From Planctomycetaceae bacterium (lineage in GTDB: Bacteria; Planctomycetota; Planctomycetia; Pirellulales; Thermoguttaceae), in NCBI GenBank assembly GCA_031254675.1, contig JAIRTV010000143.1:1-7119 (forward strand): 7,119 bases of DNA, given 5' to 3'. Below the pieces are notes generated by a model. It made no database searches, was not told where the DNA came from, and worked only from the letters and a program-made list of their open reading frames with translations. This document shows, one piece after another, positions 1 to 5,233 of this stretch; the first letter of the stretch is position 1; every line of letters begins with the position of its first letter. A program made the translations under genes and the position numbers.

Positions 1-24
1 TGTCTTTGATTGATTGAAAAGTTT

Positions 25-46
25 CACGAAACCATTACACGAAAAA
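25..46 (+). repeat. CACGAAACCA / ACACGAAAA motif copy before oleC
   Basis: CACGAAACCA (25-34) is followed after two bases by ACACGAAAAA (37-46). The same two blocks recur at 1742-1751 and 1758-1766, there spaced six bases apart, in the gap after oleC. The reuse suggests a short interspersed intergenic element rather than coding sequence, and is one reason for starting oleC at 62. Confidence 0.45.
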
Positions 47-61
47 CTTGATAAATTAGGA

Positions 62-1681
62 ATGACTTCTTTCAATATTGCGGTACGTCTTGCCGAAATG
101 GCGCAACATTATCCCGAACTTCCGGCAATCGCCGAACCGAACCAGCACGGACTTTATAAAACAATAACGTTCGCCGAACTGGATGCCGACTCCAACCAAA
201 TCGCCGAAGCCTTACACAGAAATGGAATCCAACCCGGAATGAAATTGGCGCTGTTTGTGCGTTACGGAATTGATTTTATCTCGCTGGTTTTTGCGTTGTG
301 CAAAGCGGGTGTTACGCTTATTTTGATTGACCCCGGCATGGGAATTTCGCGAATGTTACAATGTCTTGCCGAAGTAGAACCCGACGGTTTCGTAGCAATT
401 CCACCCGTTCATCTGGCACGGTTGCTCTTGAAACACCAGTTTCCAAAAGCAAAATATCATGTTACCGTCGGACACCGCTGGTGTTGGGGCGGACTGTCGT
501 TGGAAACAATCCGAAAAAATTCCAACAATTTTCATCACAATTTCAAAATAACAGAAACATCACCAGATCATCTCGCCGCAATTATTTTTACCAGCGGAAG
601 TACCGGTTCGCCCAAAGGTGTCGCGTTTACGCACCATATTTTTGACACACAAGTTGAAGAAATTTCAAAACGTTATCATATTCAACCAGGTGAAATCGAT
701 TTGGCGTGTTTTCCGTTTTTTGGTTTGTTCGATGCGGCAATGGGTGTTACAGCGGTTATTCCCGATATGAATCCAACACGACCCGCTCAAGTCAATCCGG
801 CAAAAATCGTCGAAGCCGCAAACTATTGGAAAATCACACAATCATTTGCGTCACCGGCATTGTGGAATCGAGTTGCGGATTATTGTGCGAAAACAGGAAA
901 ACGCTTGGAAACATTGCGGCGGGCGGTTTCGGCAGGCGCACCGGTTTCGGCGGATATTCTGGAAAAATTGAAACGTTGTATTCACCCCGAAGGCGAAATT
1001 TTCACGCCCTACGGCGCCACCGAAGCCCTGCCAACCGCCTCCATTGCCGCAAGCGACGTTCTCAATGAAACCGTTACCAAAACAAAACAAGGTGCCGGCG
1101 TTTGCGTGGGAACACGGTTTCCAACCATTTCATGGAAAATTATCGAAATTACCGATACGCCAATTGCACAGTTGGAACACGTACAAGAATTACCGGTTGG
1201 GCAGATCGGCGAACTTGTTGTTACGGGTCCCCAAGTAACAACCCATTACGTCAACCACCCCAAAGCCAATGCCGCCGCCAAAATAGTTGACACGGAAAAT
1301 CGTCTTTGGCATCGAATGGGCGATGTCGGCTATCTCGATGAACAAGACCGGTTTTGGTTTTGCGGTCGAAAAACACATCGAGTTGTTACACCGGAAAAAA
1401 CATTGTTCTCCATTCCCTGCGAAGCCATTTTCAATCAACATCCGAAAATTTTTCGTTCCGCTTTAGCCGGTACGAGTCCGCGAATTTTTGTGGAACCGTT
1501 CCCCGAATTTTTTCCCAAAAATAAAACCGAGAAACAAAAATTGATTGCGGAACTTTTGGAACTGGCACAAAAAAATCCGCTCACTCAATCTATTACGGAA
1601 ATTCGGATCATGCGTCGTTTTCCGGTCGATGTTCGCCACAACGTCAAAATCAACCGCGAACTCCTCTCCTCATCACGCTGA
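62..1681 (+). CDS. oleC: OleC-type AMP-dependent beta-lactone synthetase (olefin biosynthesis)
   Basis: This is an ANL-superfamily adenylating enzyme. In the Ole pathway OleA condenses two fatty acyl-CoAs, OleD reduces the product, OleC closes the beta-hydroxy acid to a beta-lactone using ATP, and OleB decarboxylates it to a long-chain olefin. Numbering from the in-frame TTG at 14, visible motifs are the P-loop FTSGSTGSPKG (192-202), IPDMNPTRPAQ (249-259), YGATEALP (333-340), GDVGY (436-440), GRKTHR (451-456) and the C-terminal VDVRHNVKINRE with the probable catalytic lysine K545. The DMNPTRPAQ, YGATEALP and VDVRHN signatures match OleC as I remember it better than ordinary acyl-CoA ligases. 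Length (539 aa from the ATG) is normal. I prefer ATG 62 because OleC proteins begin close to the NIA-R-L motif and because bases 25-46 resemble a non-coding repeat seen again at 1742-1766. TTG 14, just after an in-frame TGA at 11-13, is the alternative. Neither start has a good ribosome site. No oleA, oleB or oleD lies in the window; they could lie upstream. Confidence 0.88.
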   Translation: MTSFNIAVRLAEMAQHYPELPAIAEPNQHGLYKTITFAELDADSNQIAEALHRNGIQPGMKLALFVRYGIDFISLVFALCKAGVTLILIDPGMGISRMLQCLAEVEPDGFVAIPPVHLARLLLKHQFPKAKYHVTVGHRWCWGGLSLETIRKNSNNFHHNFKITETSPDHLAAIIFTSGSTGSPKGVAFTHHIFDTQVEEISKRYHIQPGEIDLACFPFFGLFDAAMGVTAVIPDMNPTRPAQVNPAKIVEAANYWKITQSFASPALWNRVADYCAKTGKRLETLRRAVSAGAPVSADILEKLKRCIHPEGEIFTPYGATEALPTASIAASDVLNETVTKTKQGAGVCVGTRFPTISWKIIEITDTPIAQLEHVQELPVGQIGELVVTGPQVTTHYVNHPKANAAAKIVDTENRLWHRMGDVGYLDEQDRFWFCGRKTHRVVTPEKTLFSIPCEAIFNQHPKIFRSALAGTSPRIFVEPFPEFFPKNKTEKQKLIAELLELAQKNPLTQSITEIRIMRRFPVDVRHNVKINRELLSSSR

Positions 1682-1700
1682 ATAGACCTTTTCTCCAACT

Positions 1701-1739
1701 TTTCGCGTGTTTCGTGAAATTTCGCGTTTCATTTTTTTT
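1701..1739 (+). terminator. Candidate rho-independent terminator of oleC
   Basis: Twenty bases after the oleC stop, TTTCGCG (1701-1707) can pair with CGTGAAA (1713-1719) with one G-U pair. Alternatively TGAAA (1715-1719) can pair with TTTCA (1727-1731). The second stem is followed directly by eight T residues (1732-1739). Both stems are short and AU-rich, so the call rests mainly on position and the T run. GTTTCGTG (1709-1716) also has an exact inverted partner CACGAAAC at 1742-1749. Confidence 0.5.
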
Positions 1740-1741
1740 AA

Positions 1742-1766
1742 CACGAAACCACAAAAAACACGAAAA
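1742..1766 (+). repeat. Phased CACGAAA motif block left of the minisatellite
   Basis: CACGAAACCA, CAAAAA and ACACGAAAA follow one another here with a spacing of roughly 9-10 bases. The block is a near copy of 25-46 and is the inverse of GTTTCGTG in the oleC terminator region. A related block with CACAGAAAA and CACGGAAG lies to the right of the minisatellite at 2088-2116. I recall phased CACRGAR/CACGAA sequences as common in intergenic DNA of planctomycetes and related phyla, but this was not checked. Confidence 0.45.
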
Positions 1767-1783
1767 TGAGCCAAATTGGAGCT

Positions 1784-2023
1784 CTCCAATTGGCAAATGG
1801 AGTCCTCCAATTGATGAATGGAGTTCTCCAATTGGCAAATGGAGTTCTCCAATTGATGAATGGAGTTCTCCAATTGGTAAATGGAGTTCTCCAATTGATG
1901 AATGGAATTCTCCAATCGGCAAATGGAGTTCTCCAATTGACGAATGGAGTTCTCCAATTGGCAGATGGAGTTCTCCAATTGACGAATGGAGTTCTCCAAT
2001 TGGCAGATGGAGTTCTCCAATTT
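1784..2023. repeat. Minisatellite: eleven 21-bp units plus a partial, in 42-bp dimers
   Basis: Units of 21 bp, consensus CTCCAATTG(N7)GGAGTT, run without interruption from 1784 to 2014, and a partial unit continues to 2023. Two versions alternate strictly. Odd units have the core GCAAAT (units 1, 3, 7), GTAAAT (5) or GCAGAT (9, 11). Even units have ATGAAT (2, 4, 6) or ACGAAT (8, 10). The true period is therefore 42 bp. Units 8-9 (1931-1972) and 10-11 (1973-2014) are identical, a recent 42-bp duplication. Each unit contains the palindrome CAATTG and each junction the near-palindrome TGGAGTTCTCCA. The left edge begins with AATTGGAG (1774-1781) facing CTCCAATT (1784-1791). The length is a multiple of three and the array has no stop in at least four frames, so open frames here are not by themselves evidence of a gene. 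Confidence 0.95.
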
Positions 2024-2079
2024 CCGCTTTTTGGTAGGTACCAATTCCGGCTCGCTTAACAATCTTTATTCTCAAGAAA

Positions 2080-2152
2080 TCAATTGAACACAGAAAAACA
2101 CGGAAGACACAGAAAAAATAAAAAAATTTCCGTGTCTTCCGTGTTAAATTGA
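2080..2152. repeat. Perfect 14-bp inverted repeat between convergent genes
   Basis: AACACGGAAGACAC (2097-2110) and GTGTCTTCCGTGTT (2132-2145) are exact inverse complements around a 21-base A-rich loop. An outer six-base arm, TCAATT (2080-2085) with AATTGA (2147-2152), extends the structure. It sits between the ends of oleC and the protease gene, so it could act as a bidirectional terminator, although no long T tract follows on either strand. It could equally be one copy of a small palindromic intergenic element. The CACGGAAG unit belongs to the same motif family as the CACGAAA blocks. Confidence 0.75.
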
Positions 2153-2170
2153 GTAACCGTTCACGGTTAC
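2153..2170 (-). terminator. Small hairpin 57 bp after the protease stop; possible terminator
   Basis: GTAACCGT (2153-2160) and ACGGTTAC (2163-2170) are exact inverse complements. As RNA this gives a seven-base stem with a TTCA-type tetraloop. On the plus strand it is followed by ATTATTTATT, and on the minus strand by CAATTTAAC, neither a clean U tract. The position downstream of the protease gene suggests 3'-end formation or RNA stability. Terminator function is inference. Confidence 0.4.
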
Positions 2171-2226
2171 ATTATTTATTGGGAAAAGGTTGTTTAATTT
2201 GGTTGTCTATAAGTTAGAGAAAAGGT

Positions 2227-3540
2227 CTATTCGAGAATGACCGGAACTTGAATACGTTTTCCGTCGCGAATAACATCTAATTGAATTTGATCGCCTGGTT
2301 TGTGGTCGTCAATAACAGTGGTGAAATCGTCGGCTTTTTTTGTTTCGATGCCGTTGACGCCGACGATGATATCGGCAACCGACCAATCAATTTTCAACCC
2401 GCTATCAATCGCAAAAGCTCCACGCGGAACACGAACTTTCACAATTTTGGGACCTCTCAAACCGGCTTTTTCCGCCGCTCCACCGGGAACAAGCGATCGA
2501 ATCAATAATCCGCGAACCGTATCTTGTTCAATCACCCGAACCGCTCCAATACCAATTTCACCCCGAATAACTTTGCCGTTTTTGACCAGTTGCGGAACAA
2601 TTCGCGAAACGGTGTTGGCTGGAATCGCGAAACCGACTCCGTGTGAACCTCCGCTTTGGCTGGCGATTGCCGTGTTGATACCAATCATTCGCCCTTGCGT
2701 GTCCAGCAACGCACCACCGGAATTACCCGGATTGATTGCCGCGTCAATTTGTATCAAACCTTTAATAGAACGAGCTTCGATTCGGCTTGGAATTGACCGG
2801 TTCAAACTTGAAATCAAACCACTCGTCAACGTACGCTCCAAACCAAACGGATTGCCAATCGCAAAGATTTTTTGACCAACCAATAACCGCGACGAATCGG
2901 CAAGTGTTACCGGATAAAGGTCTTTCGCCGGCGCGTAAACTTTTAGCACGGCTAAATCCGTAATGGTGTCTTCGCCGACAATAGTTGCCGGATACGATTC
3001 TCCGTTGAAGAAAGTCACCATAACGGAATCGACTTTGCTGACCACGTGCGAATTGGTGAGAATATGACCTTCCTTATCAAGAACAACTCCACTACCGGCA
3101 CCCGGTTCTTCAATTTCGCCGATGAGGAACATGTTGTATGTTGTTCGTGTATCGATATTGACAACGCTTTTATTGCATCGTTCGTACACTTGCACGGAAA
3201 TTCGTTCTTCGGGAATGAGTTCGGTGTAACGTTCGACAAACAAAGGACTTTCGTCCGGACGCGGCAAGGAAGAAGGATGTTCGGGAATGGGCAGGTTGTG
3301 GTTGGAAGTTCCTGTTGGCGGCTGATTTTGTGTATATTTTGGATTGTTATCGGCTTTAGCCGCGCTGTTATCCACACCGTTATCCACACGGTTAGCCGCA
3401 TTGTTTCGCGGTTTTGGGAAAAACGGCAATGTCTGAGCATTGGTGAGTTTTTCCTCTGTCACAAAGAATGAAAGTGTAACGGTTGTTACCAGAAAGCCAA
3501 AAACGATGGCAAGCAAAAGAATCAATGTCGATTTTTTCAT
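2227..3540 (-). CDS. HtrA/Deg-family serine protease, membrane-anchored, one PDZ domain
   Basis: This is a trypsin-like protease (family S1C) of envelope protein quality control. Numbering from the in-frame TTG at 3549, a short basic start is followed by one membrane segment (about 8-30), then an Asn/Pro-rich linker (about 40-100). The catalytic domain (about 115-325) shows the triad H168 (ILTNSHVV), D198 (DTITDLAVLKV) and S277 (INPGNSGG). A single C-terminal PDZ domain spans about 330-438. The layout resembles DegS or HtrA2 more than two-PDZ DegP, so the protease should face the periplasm on an uncleaved anchor. In the PDZ about 20 residues (KIVKVRVPRGAFAIDSGLK) lie between AGLRGP and ADIIVGVNG, an insertion I recall in plant and cyanobacterial Deg proteins. 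I prefer ATG 3540 (MKKSTLILLL, 437 aa) to TTG 3549 (440 aa). No Shine-Dalgarno site precedes either, and a promoter was not identified with confidence. It is convergent with oleC. Confidence 0.93.
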   Translation of the reverse strand: MKKSTLILLLAIVFGFLVTTVTLSFFVTEEKLTNAQTLPFFPKPRNNAANRVDNGVDNSAAKADNNPKYTQNQPPTGTSNHNLPIPEHPSSLPRPDESPLFVERYTELIPEERISVQVYERCNKSVVNIDTRTTYNMFLIGEIEEPGAGSGVVLDKEGHILTNSHVVSKVDSVMVTFFNGESYPATIVGEDTITDLAVLKVYAPAKDLYPVTLADSSRLLVGQKIFAIGNPFGLERTLTSGLISSLNRSIPSRIEARSIKGLIQIDAAINPGNSGGALLDTQGRMIGINTAIASQSGGSHGVGFAIPANTVSRIVPQLVKNGKVIRGEIGIGAVRVIEQDTVRGLLIRSLVPGGAAEKAGLRGPKIVKVRVPRGAFAIDSGLKIDWSVADIIVGVNGIETKKADDFTTVIDDHKPGDQIQLDVIRDGKRIQVPVILE

Positions 3541-3751
3541 GGTCGTCAATGTTTGTAAGTGTTTTACTGTGAAAGGTTAGAGTGTTATTTTGAGTATTTT
3601 ATCACTCAAGTATTTTATGTTTGTTATCTTTGAAAATTCGGTATTGTCGGAACATTTCGCCAAAACAAAAAACTCATTTCAAAAGACAAAGATATTATAT
3701 CGAAATTCCCAAAAAGTATCAAACGTATGCAGACAATTTTATTTATACGTT

Positions 3752-3779
3752 TTGACTCGTGAAAAGTTCATAATATTAT
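3752..3779 (+). promoter_or_regulatory. Candidate sigma70-type promoter, antisense to the flanking genes
   Basis: TTGACT (3752-3757) and TATTAT (3774-3779) each match five of six bases of the sigma70 consensus, with a 16-bp spacer. It fires on the plus strand, against both neighbouring genes, and would start RNA near 3786. The surroundings are AT-rich, so chance matches are likely. What adds weight is the strong hairpin with a T tract about 110 bases downstream on the same strand. Confidence 0.35.
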
Positions 3780-3785
3780 GTAGAA

Positions 3786-3983
3786 TTTTTTTCAACAGTT
3801 TGTCAACACAGAAAAGCAATGTATTCCTATTATTCGTTATGATTCGGAATATCTTACGTTTTGAACAATTCCATGTCGCTTATTTCTTGCACTTCGTTTT
3901 GGCAAGATTCACAGAATTTGCAGGCTAAGAATTAAGATAAAATTCTGTGAAACTTGTTGATCTTGCCAAAAAATATTTTTTTT
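3786..3983 (+). ncRNA. Possible small RNA, about 200 nt
   Basis: A plus-strand transcript from the promoter at 3752-3779 to the hairpin and T tract ending at 3983 would be about 200 nt. Inside it TATTCC (3822-3827) can pair with GGAATA (3846-3851). Alternatively GGAAT (3846-3850) can pair with ATTCC (3868-3872), so two upstream folds compete before the terminal hairpin. No known RNA family is recognised. A weak open frame (3590-3928) overlaps but begins before the promoter and looks non-coding. The whole call is inference from promoter plus terminator geometry. Confidence 0.25.
3897..3983 (+). terminator. Long bulged hairpin followed by a T tract
   Basis: The outer arms TTTTGGCAAGAT (3897-3908) and ATCTTGCCAAAA (3960-3971) are exact inverse complements. 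The inner arms TCACAGAATTT (3909-3919) and AAATTCTGTGA (3940-3950) are also exact. On the 5' side the arms are contiguous; on the 3' side nine bases, AACTTGTTG (3951-3959), bulge out. The loop is 20 bases. After the hairpin on the plus strand comes AATAT and then eight T residues (3976-3983). Read on the minus strand it lies just after the nucleoside hydrolase stop, but no U tract follows there, so its polarity favours a plus-strand transcript. It could still mark the end of the minus-strand gene or be a small palindromic element. Confidence 0.65.
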
Positions 3984-3992
3984 GCAACGTTT

Positions 3993-5000
3993 TTATTTTT
4001 GTGGCGGTTCACTGGTTAACTGAATCAGTGCTTCGCGTACTGCTGCAATTTGTGTTGGATTAACGTGAAGGAAACGATGTTTACCGTTTTCCGACGGTTC
4101 AAATGTTGTTGTTCCGTTGTCAAGAACTTTGACGGTTCCTTTTGGTGAAAGATCGAAATATCCTCGATCCGGTCGCACCGCGTACAAAACACTCGTCAAA
4201 TCATAAGTCGGTTGACTGTTATCCAGACCACGATAAAAATGATAAGCGTCTTTTACCGGATGATATTTAACGTAATTAAAATCATCCTGCATACTTTTAG
4301 GGGGATATTGGATGCTGTTACCGATTTCCCAGCCGCTGAAAATCATTTCGGTAGGCCAATTGTCGATCATTTTTTGAGCGTTGGGAATATCTTGGATCAC
4401 ATTATATTCTCGTCGTCCATCCCAAGCGGCAGCCATAAGCGAAAGGAATTTGACTTTCTTAACAATCAATTCTTTACCGGAAAGCGGCGAAATATCATCG
4501 CCTTGTGTTTCGAGTAATCGTGCGAGATTGGTGAAGAAACCGACTTGGACGAGAACCACACTGTTGTCCGGTTCGGCGGCGAGACGTTTGCGGAGATACG
4601 CCACCGCTTCGGGAAGTTGCTCGACCGGCGACAATTTGTAAGAATATCGCGGTTTTCCGGCATCATCTTTCAGCTCAAGAACCTGACGGTTATATTTACC
4701 GTCCTCTTTAGCCGGACCGTTTTTAACAACAGCAATCGGAATATCCGGTCTGCCGTAAAACGTGTTCAACACAGCAGTCATTGGTGCGGCGTACGGATTG
4801 TCTTTGGTAATGGTTACCGCCAACAATTCGCATTCGTTACGGTTTTGCAACGCATGAATAACCGCAAGAGCCATCGTATCGTCCACATCGTTACCGATAT
4901 CAGTATCGAAGATAAAACGAACCGGCTCCGCTCCAAAACAAAACGGCAACAAAAATATTACCGTTACAAAACAAACAACACAAGTTACTAAATTTCTCAT
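3993..5000 (-). CDS. Exported nucleoside hydrolase (inosine-uridine type family)
   Basis: The family cleaves the N-glycosidic bond of ribonucleosides to free base and ribose, using a bound calcium ion, for nucleoside salvage. From ATG 5000 the product has 335 residues. A hydrophobic signal peptide covers residues 1 to about 24, with cleavage near CFGAEP; no good lipobox is present, so a soluble exported enzyme is likely. The calcium-binding signature DTDIGNDVDD is at 32-41, in the longer spelling used by one branch of the family rather than DTDPGxDD. The late active-site region is probably the TYDLTS segment (D267) ahead of VLYAV. The open frame extends upstream to 5153, but ATG 5000 is preceded by GAGGAG at a seven-base spacing and begins the signal peptide, which decides the start. 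Substrate preference cannot be read from sequence. It appears to be transcribed alone from its own promoter. Confidence 0.9.
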   Translation of the reverse strand: MRNLVTCVVCFVTVIFLLPFCFGAEPVRFIFDTDIGNDVDDTMALAVIHALQNRNECELLAVTITKDNPYAAPMTAVLNTFYGRPDIPIAVVKNGPAKEDGKYNRQVLELKDDAGKPRYSYKLSPVEQLPEAVAYLRKRLAAEPDNSVVLVQVGFFTNLARLLETQGDDISPLSGKELIVKKVKFLSLMAAAWDGRREYNVIQDIPNAQKMIDNWPTEMIFSGWEIGNSIQYPPKSMQDDFNYVKYHPVKDAYHFYRGLDNSQPTYDLTSVLYAVRPDRGYFDLSPKGTVKVLDNGTTTFEPSENGKHRFLHVNPTQIAAVREALIQLTSEPPQK

Positions 5001-5007
5001 CGTTATT

Positions 5008-5013
5008 CTCCTC
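5008..5013 (-). promoter_or_regulatory. Shine-Dalgarno site of the nucleoside hydrolase gene
   Basis: GAGGAG on the minus strand stands seven bases before ATG 5000. It is the only clear Shine-Dalgarno site before a gene in this window. It rules against the longer reading from 5153 and against the ATG at 5015, which overlaps the site. Confidence 0.8.
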
Positions 5014-5085
5014 ATTTTCCAAGGTTTACTAGAATAATTGCAAAATAATACGACAAAAAATATTCTGCAATTGAGTAAAACCCAA

Positions 5086-5114
5086 AGTCTATTAGAATTA
5101 GAACCGTATGTCAA
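5086..5114 (-). promoter_or_regulatory. Sigma70-like promoter of the nucleoside hydrolase gene
   Basis: On the minus strand TTGACA (5114-5109) is a perfect -35 match. After exactly 17 bases comes TAGACT (5091-5086), four of six for the -10. RNA would start near 5079 and carry a leader of about 79 nt before ATG 5000. One arm of a 10-bp inverted repeat (5101-5110) covers the end of the -35 element and part of the spacer. Confidence 0.6.
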
Positions 5115-5165
5115 GAGGAATCTTTTCTTTTTTGAAGTTTTCCTAATACTCATACGGTTCGTATG
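5101..5165 (-). promoter_or_regulatory. Inverted repeat over the nucleoside hydrolase promoter: operator or terminator
   Basis: GAACCGTATG (5101-5110) and CATACGGTTC (5151-5160) are exact 10-bp inverse complements. An inner pair, AGGAA (5116-5120) and TTCCT (5140-5144), could extend the stem. The distal copy continues into GTATG, making the local palindrome CATAC-GGTTC-GTATG (5151-5165). One half overlaps the -35 and spacer, which fits a repressor binding two sites with looping. The same structure lies 69 bp after the stop of the upstream surface-protein gene and could instead be its terminator hairpin, though a U tract is lacking. Confidence 0.5.
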
Positions 5166-5233
5166 TTGAGAAAGATGAAAATTTTAGATTATTTCAAAAT
5201 TTGCGTGAATCGTAAACATTGTCTTGTTACGTA

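Larger units (their letters stand above)
3541..3992. other. AT-rich gap between nucleoside hydrolase and protease genes
   Basis: These 452 bp separate two minus-strand genes and contain no convincing protein gene. The protease promoter should lie here on the minus strand, but AT-richness gives many weak matches and none stands out. TTGAGT (3590-3595) faces ACTCAA (3604-3609) and could be a small operator or hairpin upstream of the protease. On the plus strand there is a promoter-like sequence (3752-3779) and a long hairpin with a T tract (3897-3983), listed separately. Confidence 0.6.

Noticed and set aside
1784..2023. CRISPR array
   Set aside because: The 21-bp units are directly joined and there are no unique spacers. 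The two unit versions alternate regularly, which is a tandem repeat, and no cas gene is present.
1714..2059. Plus-strand open frames across the minisatellite (SSPIGKW and LQLANGV repeats) and the second minus frame (IGELHLP)
   Set aside because: The repeat length is a multiple of three without stops, so several frames are open automatically. None has a ribosome site, recognisable flanking domains or a consistent start.
2080..2152. Insertion sequence ends
   Set aside because: The arms enclose only a 21-base A-rich loop with no transposase, and no target-site duplication can be recognised.
3015..3471. Open frames of 141 aa on both strands inside the HtrA gene
   Set aside because: They overlap the catalytic domain of the protease in other frames and show no family features.
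3590..3928. 112-aa plus-strand open frame in the AT-rich gap
   Set aside because: The composition is that of translated AT-rich DNA (Phe, Ile, Asn, Lys rich), there is no ribosome site or domain, and its end runs into the long hairpin.
3897..3971. Integron attC site
   Set aside because: The fold has a bulge on one side, but the conserved RYYYAAC and GTTRRRY ends are absent and there is no integrase or cassette.
5001..5153. N-terminal extension of the nucleoside hydrolase to 5153
   Set aside because: It would translate through the promoter, leader and Shine-Dalgarno site, and would put about 50 unrelated residues before a clear signal peptide.
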